Made by a program: the position numbers and the translations under genes | Shown: positions 16,079-22,518 of the stretch, in pieces | Layout: each line of letters opens with the position of its first letter | Numbering within the stretch: the stretch's first letter is position 1 | Notes under the pieces: model-generated | What the model was told of the DNA's origin: nothing | The model's database searches: none | Seen by the model: only the letters and a program-made list of their open reading frames with translations | Origin: Deltaproteobacteria bacterium | GTDB taxonomy: Bacteria > Desulfobacterota > Syntrophia > Syntrophales > Smithellaceae | DNA: 23,966 bases | Assembly (NCBI GenBank): GCA_019136325.1 | Contig: JAGVUJ010000165.1 | Span: forward strand, 1 to 23,966 | Direction: 5' to 3'

Positions 16079-17305
16079 TTAAAATTCATACGGCAACTTA
16101 ATGGATAAGGAAACATCCGGGTCGTTATTCGTCAGTCCGATACCCACAGACGCATATATGGATCTAGCCGGAGTTACCCGCCATCCGGTGCCTATGTTAA
16201 AAATTGAAGAAAGAGAACTCCCCGTTTCAGTGGTTCCGGTGGAGGATTCGTATTTGCTGCCGAAGGAATAGTTGAATTGAGCGCTCATGTTCAACGAAGC
16301 CTGGTAGGAAAGGGCGTAGCCGAATCCCATGGAAAATCCCACGCTGCTGCCCGGTTCAACTTTCGTCAGATATATTTTTTGCGTCGGATCTGTCGGGTTT
16401 TCATATAATATTTGAGACAGACCGCTTTCCGGAAAACCGTAGGTGAAACTCAAATTACCGAAAGCGACGAGAGGATCCAGAACTTTGCTGAAGGAAACAC
16501 CGGCCCCAAGTCCGTAATATCCGGCACCGGTGGATAATTCGTCCTCGTAATTTATTTCGTAGGGGCTGCTTCCGGTAGGCAGAGACGCGCTCAGCGAGAA
16601 TATCGTGGCCGGAATGCGTCCACCGGCTTTAAAGGGTTGCCAGGCTAGGCCAAGGGATATATCTCCCAAATCCGTTGTGTCCTGTGATTCTTCGGTGCCG
16701 ACTTTATTGTATTTATATACAAAGGGAAAGTTGGAGCTCAGCGTGAGATTATTAAACAAAGCGTATTCCAGAGAGATCGTGTTGGTCAGGTTATGATTTA
16801 CCCTGCGTAAAACAGTTGTGGATTCGTCGATGGCGTCTCCCGAATAATAGGTGTAGCCGAAGGCATAAGATATCCCAACCGTTCCTTCTTTCAGGAGAGA
16901 ATACTGACGGCCGGCGGCGGAGAGAATATCTTCAATGGTCTGGCCTTTTTCTTCTTCAGGAATTTCCAGCTTCTTTCTTGCTTCGTTTTCTCCCCGCAGT
17001 TTTTGAATTTCTTCTTTGAGTTCTTTCAACTCCTGCTCAATGTTTTTTGACGGGTTATCCGGGTTCACGGCTTTTGTTCCCGGTTCAGCGGCTGGAGCCG
17101 TCTGAACAACACTCTGTCCTTTAACTTCCGCCGGGGATTTTTCAATGACCGGTTCGGATACCGAGTCTGCGTTGTCAGCGTTTACTCCTTTTAAGGCAAG
17201 TTGCATGCCCTGGAGTGGTCCGGATGCCGTGGCGGTCGGGACCGTCAGCAAAGTAAAAGTGAAAAAAAAGATCAATGACAAACCAATGACAATTTTTCTA
17301 TTCAT
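16079..17305 (-). CDS. Outer-membrane beta-barrel protein with N-terminal coiled coil (phenol-degradation MetA-like)
   Basis: 408-residue exported protein. The signal peptide (MNRKIVIGLSLIFFFTFTLL, cleavage near TATAS-GP) precedes a low-complexity, proline-rich linker and a coiled coil (IEQELKELKEEIQKLRGENE). A barrel domain of about 260 residues follows, with strands such as GTVGISYAFGYTYY, DLGDISLGLAWQPF and LSASLPTGSSPY, ending in phenylalanine (IKLPYEF) as outer-membrane proteins usually do. The strand pattern DLGDISLGL resembles the phenol-degradation MetA-like barrel family. The coiled coil upstream of the barrel could reach into the periplasm. The ATG at 17305 is chosen because it starts the signal peptide and follows AAAGGAT closely; the longer frame to 17374 has no signal. 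It has a near-consensus promoter at 17583-17611 and a long leader. Transported substrate unknown. Confidence 0.75.
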   Translation of the reverse strand: MNRKIVIGLSLIFFFTFTLLTVPTATASGPLQGMQLALKGVNADNADSVSEPVIEKSPAEVKGQSVVQTAPAAEPGTKAVNPDNPSKNIEQELKELKEEIQKLRGENEARKKLEIPEEEKGQTIEDILSAAGRQYSLLKEGTVGISYAFGYTYYSGDAIDESTTVLRRVNHNLTNTISLEYALFNNLTLSSNFPFVYKYNKVGTEESQDTTDLGDISLGLAWQPFKAGGRIPATIFSLSASLPTGSSPYEINYEDELSTGAGYYGLGAGVSFSKVLDPLVAFGNLSFTYGFPESGLSQILYENPTDPTQKIYLTKVEPGSSVGFSMGFGYALSYQASLNMSAQFNYSFGSKYESSTGTTETGSSLSSIFNIGTGWRVTPARSIYASVGIGLTNNDPDVSLSIKLPYEF

Positions 17306-17480
17306 CAATATCCTTTGGGTTAAAAAATTTTTGGATTGTATCAATTCCAAAATCAAATATGCAGCAACACTCACTAATTACTTTTCTTAACTGAAATTCA
17401 ATTAGGACAGAAAAGATAATTAAAAATTACAAAAAATATTGAGCGTCTGAAAAAGCTCGTCACATTCTTAATACATTTTT

Positions 17481-17527
17481 CCCGCCTCAAAAACGGGTGC
17501 GTCAACTATCCGTAAAAGGCCGGTAGT
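17481..17527 (-). promoter_or_regulatory. Candidate structured RNA element in the leader of the barrel gene
   Basis: Read as minus-strand RNA, ACTACCG ... CGG-A-TAGT (17505-17527) forms a 7-bp hairpin with one bulged A and an 8-nt loop. Next to it is a second, 4-bp hairpin, CCCG/CGGG (17481-17497). An outer pairing GCG/CGC (17540-17542 with 17499-17501) could close the first into a larger fold. It lies about 50-95 nt into a predicted leader of about 270 nt. I compared it from memory with c-di-GMP-I, cobalamin, SAM and ZTP riboswitch signatures and found no match. Confidence 0.3.
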
Positions 17528-17582
17528 CCAAACAATTTGCGCTTCAGTGAAACCAATAAACCTATTTTTATAAAGTGGCGAA

Positions 17583-17611
17583 ATAATATACAAGCAAGCC
17601 TTCCTTGTCAA
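17583..17611 (-). promoter_or_regulatory. Near-consensus sigma70 promoter for the outer-membrane barrel gene
   Basis: On the minus strand, TTGACA (17606-17611), a 17-nt spacer and TATTAT (17583-17588): perfect -35, one-mismatch -10, ideal spacing. Transcription would start near 17576 and run about 270 nt before the ATG at 17305. Confidence 0.65.
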
Positions 17612-17778
17612 GGGGAAACCGCATTTTATTTATGAAAATATAAAAGTTTTTTTAAGCACTTAAGTCTTGTCCGGTAAATATTTTTTGTCAGAATATTAAT
17701 TTTCAAGACGTTTCGAACACCGGCAAGGATTCCCCCGGGGATATGATTGTTTTAAGTATTTGATATTATGATAATTAT

Positions 17779-18891
17779 TTATTTTTTTAAATCAATTATC
17801 GTTATTTCCGGCTGTGCGAGAAAACGAACAGGAGGTCCCCATGTTCCTGCTCCTTTGCTGATGTAGACGGATTTGCCGCCAGCCAGGTGATGATATCCGG
17901 AATGTTCCGGAAAGAATAGTTTGGTCATGTACATGAATGGGAAAATCTGCCCTCCGTGGGTATGGCCGGAAAGTTGCAAATCAAAATTTTTGTCTTTTCT
18001 GATGGTCGGCTGATGTTTCAATAATAAAACAAACTCCTTACTCTGTTTGTCCGGAAAGAAATCGGATAATCCGGGGTTTTTGCCTGAAGGACCGTCATGG
18101 CGTCCGGTTGGATCATCCAGTCCGATCATATGTATTCCGGCTGTTTTTCTGCTCTCATCTCTTAATATTTCAAATCCGGCACTTTTTGTAAATTCCAGAG
18201 ATTTTTGAATTCCCGCGTAATATTCATGATTGCCCATGATGGCATATTTTCCGTACTTTGGTTTTATTTCCGTCAATTTTTTTGCTTCAGACGCGATATT
18301 GTCCAGTTCGCCGTCCAGCAGATCTCCCGTGGAAACGAGGATGTCCGGTTTTGTCTCCCGCACTTTTTCGAGCATGTTTTCGAGGCGTTTGCCCCTGACG
18401 ATCAGACCGATGTGAACATCGGATATCTGAACGATACGCAAGGCTTCGTATTCGGGCGGCAATTTTTCAGTATGGATTTCCAGCGTTTTGATTCGTATGT
18501 TCTTCGCGTCGAAAAATCCGTAAACGACAAAAAATAAAGACAGGAACAGAGCCGTGAAAAAAAGAATGTTTTTTAAGGCGTCGCCTTCCGGGTTCTGAAA
18601 TATTATTTTTAATAAGGGCCGGATCAGATCCAGGGAAACATGAATAAAGAAAAATAAAAAAACAAAAGCCATCCACAGGTACCCGCAATACGCGATGGCT
18701 CGGGCCGGCGTTTCCCAATGAATTTTTTCCGCCAGCCGGATGATGATCGGAGCCAGGACAAGAAAAATCATGGCAATCATTATCATGATTTCCAGTTTGC
18801 CGGAAAAGTGGAAAATCGTTTTTGCCTTCAGAAAAGCGTAGAAATTAATGCCGCCGTAAAGACTTAAAAAAACCAGGAGGAAAAGAATCAT
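17779..18891 (-). CDS. Membrane-anchored metallophosphoesterase (calcineurin-like, YaeI/LpxG-related)
   Basis: 370 residues. Four hydrophobic helices occupy roughly residues 1-20, 32-52, 67-92 and 108-127; a calcineurin-like metallophosphoesterase domain follows. All metal-binding motifs are present: SDVHIG (157-162), STGDLLDG (187-194), GNHEYY (220-225), KHQP (292-295) and SGHTHGGQ (308-315), then GAGTWGPPVR (348-357), typical of the YaeI/YkuE type. Such proteins hydrolyse phosphodiester or pyrophosphate bonds, some in lipid A synthesis (UDP-2,3-diacylglucosamine hydrolase activity in the LpxG branch), so a lipid substrate is possible but not shown. The start is uncertain: ATG at 18891 has AAGG at 8-nt spacing and begins directly with a helix, while a GTG at 18939 would add 16 residues. 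The predicted catalytic domain lies after the fourth helix, facing the cytoplasm if the N terminus is inside. Confidence 0.85.
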   Translation of the reverse strand: MILFLLVFLSLYGGINFYAFLKAKTIFHFSGKLEIMIMIAMIFLVLAPIIIRLAEKIHWETPARAIAYCGYLWMAFVFLFFFIHVSLDLIRPLLKIIFQNPEGDALKNILFFTALFLSLFFVVYGFFDAKNIRIKTLEIHTEKLPPEYEALRIVQISDVHIGLIVRGKRLENMLEKVRETKPDILVSTGDLLDGELDNIASEAKKLTEIKPKYGKYAIMGNHEYYAGIQKSLEFTKSAGFEILRDESRKTAGIHMIGLDDPTGRHDGPSGKNPGLSDFFPDKQSKEFVLLLKHQPTIRKDKNFDLQLSGHTHGGQIFPFMYMTKLFFPEHSGYHHLAGGKSVYISKGAGTWGPPVRFLAQPEITIIDLKK

Positions 18892-18925
18892 GATTTCGAC
18901 CTTGTCTGCAAAAAGATGTAAAAAC

Positions 18926-18954
18926 TTGACAATCAACACCCCTTAAGATAAGTG
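18926..18954 (+). promoter_or_regulatory. Possible promoter of the tRNA-Thr gene
   Basis: A perfect -35 TTGACA (18926-18931) stands 17 nt before a poor -10 (TAAGTG, 18949-18954), about 35 nt upstream of the tRNA. The 7-bp inverted repeat TCAACAC/GTGTTGA (18933-18939 with 18952-18958) lies across it. The weak -10 keeps confidence low. Confidence 0.3.
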
Positions 18955-18990
18955 TTGAACCTCTTTATGAGAGGCTGATTCATTCCGGAT

Positions 18991-19066
<76 letters not shown>

Positions 19067-19256
19067 GAGAATCATGACCCCCGTTATCGCGAATCGACTT
19101 TTTAATTACACAGAATTTAAAAATCCGTCAATACAACAAAAGACGTGATCCGTTGCATAGGGACTTATGACTCCGGGGGAGATAAACGCGGTGTAAATGG
19201 TTAAATGGTGCGACGGTGATATCGTTAACGCTCATGCGATAAAGACAGGGGAAAAA

Positions 19257-20639
19257 TCATCTGATGATTTTAAAAATTCTGTATGTGATATATTTCAATT
19301 TATCCAGAGATTTGGTGGCCCGAAGGACATTTCCAATGACTTTCGGCCGCAAATAAAAATTAATAAATGCCAGCGCGAACAGCCAGGTGAATTTTTTGCG
19401 GGATATGCCTTCAGGCACATAGGGTTTCATGTCCTGGCCCGTTAAACCCCGGTTATCGAATGTGAAATTTTTTTTTGTTTGGAGTTCATTGAAAATTTCC
19501 GTACCGGGTGTGGGGTGAAACGGGAAAAAATTGGCGCCGTATAGAGGAAGTTTTCCGGCGAATTTTATGGTTTTGCGGATGTCGTCTTCATTTTCAGCAG
19601 GATAACCCAGAATAAAATTGCCGATCACTTTGATGCCGCTTTTGGTTTGAATCAGTTTTAATTTTTCTTCGATCAGCTCAAGCGTCAGTCTTTTTTTCAT
19701 ATGATCGAGAATGCGCTGTGAGCCGGATTCAATGCCCACGGTTATCAGATAGCAACCGGATTTTTCCATTAAGGCCAATATCTGCTCGTCAACCAGATCC
19801 AGACGAATGCCGAAACAGGACCATTTAATGTCGATTTTTTGCCGGATGATTTCCCTGCATAATTCAACAAACAGATTCTTCAACGCCAGGAAATTATCGT
19901 CAATAAAACAGACTTCTTTTATTCCAAAATTGGATTGCAGAAATTGTATCTGATGAATGATATAGTCGACACTGTGCGACCTGATCTTGTGTCCGGTTAC
20001 CGCACGGCAGGAACAGAATGTGCAATGGTACGGACAGCCGCGGGTCATGATGAGAGGGGCGACGATCTTTGATTGCGTAAAATAAGACGTCTGGAAAGGA
20101 TAGTCGCAAGGACTAATCAGATTCCAGTCCGGAGAACCGAGGGAATCAAGGTCCTCGGTAAACAAGGGAGGATTGCATCTGATGGTTCCGTTTTCCCGCC
20201 AGATCAAACCGGCAATCCGATCCTTTGCGATGTGATCCGGATGAGAGAGATGCAATAGTAAATCCGCAAGACCTTTTTCCGCTTCGCCTTGAATGGCGTA
20301 ATCGGCTTCTGCAAAATATTGCAGGGTCTGTTCGGGAAACGCCGACGGATGAGCTCCGCCCAGAATGATTTTAACATCAGGACATTTTTCACGGACGATT
20401 TGCAGCGATTTTTTTACCGAGAGCAAATCCGTAGAAAAAACGCGAAAACCGATTACATCAACATCATGATTGCCGACATAACGTTCAAATTTTTCAAACG
20501 TCAGTCGGAGGTTGACGCAGTCCAGAATATCGACCTGATGGTTGTTTCGTTTCAAGGTTCCGGCCAGATAGCCCAGTCCGAGATCAGGAGAGGATAGGGT
20601 AATGTTGCCGGTTATCGGGTTGATCAATAAAATTTTCAT
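19257..20639 (-). CDS. B12-binding-type radical SAM protein (copy 1)
   Basis: 460 residues. The N-terminal Rossmann-like cobalamin-binding-type domain (about 1-135) has MKILLINP, GLGYLAGTLKRNNHQVDILD, DVIGFRVFST and IILGGAHPSAFPE, but no DxHxxG cobalamin-ligand motif. The radical SAM domain follows with CX3CX2C at Cys202/206/209 (TRGCPYHCTFCSCRAV) and later ITVGIESGSQRILDHMKKR and VIGNFILGYPAENEDDI, as in BchE- and HpnP/HpnR-like enzymes. The C-terminal part is basic and aromatic, possibly membrane-associated. The reaction cannot be deduced; this broad family includes methylases, cyclases and lipid-modifying enzymes. A candidate promoter lies at 20705-20734. The gene stands downstream of two related genes in the same orientation. 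Confidence 0.85.
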   Translation of the reverse strand: MKILLINPITGNITLSSPDLGLGYLAGTLKRNNHQVDILDCVNLRLTFEKFERYVGNHDVDVIGFRVFSTDLLSVKKSLQIVREKCPDVKIILGGAHPSAFPEQTLQYFAEADYAIQGEAEKGLADLLLHLSHPDHIAKDRIAGLIWRENGTIRCNPPLFTEDLDSLGSPDWNLISPCDYPFQTSYFTQSKIVAPLIMTRGCPYHCTFCSCRAVTGHKIRSHSVDYIIHQIQFLQSNFGIKEVCFIDDNFLALKNLFVELCREIIRQKIDIKWSCFGIRLDLVDEQILALMEKSGCYLITVGIESGSQRILDHMKKRLTLELIEEKLKLIQTKSGIKVIGNFILGYPAENEDDIRKTIKFAGKLPLYGANFFPFHPTPGTEIFNELQTKKNFTFDNRGLTGQDMKPYVPEGISRKKFTWLFALAFINFYLRPKVIGNVLRATKSLDKLKYITYRIFKIIR

Positions 20640-20680
20640 GAGAAAAACGGAAACGTCTCCAAATTAATTTGCGATCAATG

Positions 20681-20691
20681 CGGCTGCGCCG
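20681..20691. repeat. Short GC hairpin upstream of radical SAM copy 1
   Basis: CGGC-TGC-GCCG (20681-20691) makes a tight 4-bp GC hairpin in the 117-nt gap, inside the leader predicted from the promoter at 20705-20734. It is not followed by a T-run on either strand, so it is not a convincing terminator. Confidence 0.25.
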
Positions 20692-20704
20692 ACCTTTCTA
20701 TTTT

Positions 20705-20734
20705 GTTATATCAAGATCATGATCAATTTTTCAA
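20705..20734 (-). promoter_or_regulatory. Candidate promoter for radical SAM copy 1
   Basis: On the minus strand TTGAAA (20729-20734), an 18-nt spacer, and TATAAC (20705-20710). It is a reasonable but not strong sigma70 match, and would give a leader of about 60 nt. The spacer contains the palindrome GATCATGATC (20717-20726 region). Confidence 0.35.
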
Positions 20735-20756
20735 TCCCGGACCTTATGCATTGTAT

Positions 20757-22364
20757 TCATGGTTGCGTATCCGGCCCGGGCTGATAGCGGACAATGCGTG
20801 TGTGCGGCTGGATGACATCGCCCCAGTGCCGGTTACGAAATTCCCGGAATCGGCCGGCCAGAAAGATTCCGCGAGCCGCAGCCTTTTCCCAGGGACCGGT
20901 TTTTCCGAAAGAACGTTCCACGTTTTCCTGAACATGTCTTACCAATGCGCGCATGGGCGTGGTCGGCACGAGATTGTACATGGCCTGAAGCAGGATTTTG
21001 TGTCTTTTTAACTGTCCGGATAAAAAATCAGCCCTCGCTCTGAAATGCGGTTTTCCGGAATGACGAAGATTCTTCCATCCTTCATATTCCGCTTCAATGG
21101 TTCTTAACGGCGAAGGCCCCAGTTCATGAAAATCTCTGAGATAGGCCTGCTCCTGAATTTCTTTTCCTTCCCGGGAGGTGAAGTGAGGGTGATGAAACCA
21201 CGGTTCGTGAAATGCGTGCATTTCCTCCCAGGGTATCTCCGGAATGAGCCTGCCTTCATCGCGCATCCTGTTCCAGAGAGGCGTTTGAGGCAGGGGAGCG
21301 TAATGCGAAAACTGGCTGAACGTCGGGCGACAATCAAGATGCTCGTTAATATCTTCCTGGATATTTTCTTTGGTGTGATTATCCAGCAGCAGGATGGAGC
21401 TCAGGATGGTTTTAATGCCGTAGCTCCGCAGGTGGCCAATGAGTTCCTTCATATCAATGTTTCTGTTTTTGGGATAATCGGAGAACAGGCTTTCCCTGCC
21501 TATCCAGATGGTTTCGGCGCCCATCTCGGCAAGTTTCTCCACGCCGAAATCCAGGATCTTATCGGCGGAGGCAAAGATAAGAAAATTAAAAACCCTGCCG
21601 CTTTTCACGACACATCGCCTGAGCTCTTCCGCCCGGTTGAGGTCAATCAGAAAATTATCGTCACCGATGAAACAGATCAGATGGGGGTTGAATTTATCAT
21701 ATAATCGGGATACTTCTTCGAACAACGACTGGCCGCCGGGGTAGAAGTTGATGTGCCGTCTGCCGAAAAAGTGGCTGGGGCAACAGAAATCACATCCGTA
21801 AGAGCATCCGAGCCCAACGGCGATTTGAGGAATTTTGGGAATGCCGAACAACGGAACCCCCAGAATTTCGCGAAATTTGGTGCTGATGTCCGGGTTTTTA
21901 AATTGAAATTCTGCGGGCAAGCCCAGCAGGTCGCGCATGAAACTGATTCCTTCGCCGATACAGACATAATCCACGTTCAGTATTTTCCGCAGGTCGGGAA
22001 TGCCGGCGCAAAATCCGCCGATGATGATTTTGGAATGCGGCGAGAACCGGCGGATCTGTTCGACCATCCATTTGACTTTTTGAAAATTCTGCGCAATGGC
22101 GCTGATACCGACATAATCATATCCTTTTTTAATCTCGCGGATAAATCGTGTTTGCGTGGGAAAATCCAGGACGGTGCAGGGAATGCCGAGATTGTTGGCT
22201 ATGGCGTGAATGCCGTAGGAATCATATGACGTGCGGATGGAATAGATGCCTTGATATTTGGTCAGTTGATTATGAAACAATTCCAGAATGGATTCCTTGC
22301 GCGAATACAAGTCATTGACCGCGAACGGCTTGAACACCGATGAAAGTAAAACTGTTGGCGCCAT
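20757..22364 (-). CDS. B12-binding-type radical SAM protein with long C-terminal extension (copy 2)
   Basis: 535 residues. The N-terminal domain (about 1-150) looks like a divergent B12-binding domain: the start MAPTVLLSSVFKPF replaces the usual 'ILLINPP', and DYVGISAIAQNFQKVKWM and IIIGGFCAGIPDL follow, without a DxHxxG motif. The radical SAM motif CX3CX2C is Cys187/191/194 (GLGCSYGCDFCCPSHFF). Then come LICFIGDDNFLID and ETIWIGRESLFSDYPK. The last 150 residues are basic, with a His-rich segment (FHEPWFHHPHFTSREG) of unknown role. Relatives include uncharacterised radical SAM proteins near lipid or natural-product genes. The ATG at 22364 is preceded by an AGG at 9-nt spacing and by a strong promoter (22419-22447), so this gene can be transcribed on its own. 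Confidence 0.82.
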   Translation of the reverse strand: MAPTVLLSSVFKPFAVNDLYSRKESILELFHNQLTKYQGIYSIRTSYDSYGIHAIANNLGIPCTVLDFPTQTRFIREIKKGYDYVGISAIAQNFQKVKWMVEQIRRFSPHSKIIIGGFCAGIPDLRKILNVDYVCIGEGISFMRDLLGLPAEFQFKNPDISTKFREILGVPLFGIPKIPQIAVGLGCSYGCDFCCPSHFFGRRHINFYPGGQSLFEEVSRLYDKFNPHLICFIGDDNFLIDLNRAEELRRCVVKSGRVFNFLIFASADKILDFGVEKLAEMGAETIWIGRESLFSDYPKNRNIDMKELIGHLRSYGIKTILSSILLLDNHTKENIQEDINEHLDCRPTFSQFSHYAPLPQTPLWNRMRDEGRLIPEIPWEEMHAFHEPWFHHPHFTSREGKEIQEQAYLRDFHELGPSPLRTIEAEYEGWKNLRHSGKPHFRARADFLSGQLKRHKILLQAMYNLVPTTPMRALVRHVQENVERSFGKTGPWEKAAARGIFLAGRFREFRNRHWGDVIQPHTRIVRYQPGPDTQP

Positions 22365-22418
22365 GAAGTATGCCTGAAAAACCTTTACTGAAAAAGATTA
22401 TGAATTCCGTTTGCCGAA

Positions 22419-22447
22419 AGTATATGAAGAAGCCTCCGGAGTGTCAA
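22419..22447 (-). promoter_or_regulatory. Near-consensus sigma70 promoter for radical SAM copy 2
   Basis: On the minus strand TTGACA (22442-22447), exactly 17 nt, and TATACT (22419-22424). It would start transcription near 22412, about 48 nt before the ATG at 22364. The 8-bp palindrome CTCCGGAG (22434-22441) occupies part of the spacer. Confidence 0.6.
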
Positions 22448-22480
22448 TGGAATATCGACCGGGGATGTCTGTGACTGACG

Positions 22481-22498
22481 CAACCGGGATCACGGTTG
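22481..22498. repeat. Inverted repeat between radical SAM genes
   Basis: CAACCG (22481-22486) and CGGTTG (22493-22498) form a 6-bp stem with a 6-nt loop, just downstream of the copy 3 stop on the minus strand. No T-run follows, so it may stabilise the 3' end of that transcript rather than act as an intrinsic terminator. Confidence 0.3.
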
Positions 22499-22518
22499 AT
22501 CGTTTTGAATGACAGAGA

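Larger units (their letters stand above)
17306..17778. other. 473-bp gene-free AT-rich stretch: leader of the barrel gene and downstream flank of the phosphoesterase gene
   Basis: No coding frame with plausible start and composition is seen. The right part (17583-17611) holds a strong minus-strand promoter. The left part (about 17306-17576) would be transcribed as a leader of about 270 nt, with candidate hairpins near 17481-17527. Between 17612 and 17778 lies only AT-rich sequence, apart from a short GC palindrome around 17733-17741. No terminator with a T-run was recognised after the phosphoesterase stop. Confidence 0.6.

Noticed and set aside
17470..17560. c-di-GMP-I (GEMM) or cobalamin riboswitch in the barrel-gene leader
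   Set aside because: Short similar words occur (GCGCAAA, ACCGG), but the conserved core and receptor arrangement of these classes is absent.
17730..17745. GC palindrome CCCCGGGG as terminator of the phosphoesterase gene
   Set aside because: It is about 40 nt past the stop, has no loop and is not followed by a T-run on the minus strand.
19197..19445. Small plus-strand reading frame after the tRNA
   Set aside because: It overlaps the end of radical SAM copy 1 on the other strand, has no Shine-Dalgarno and no recognisable protein features.
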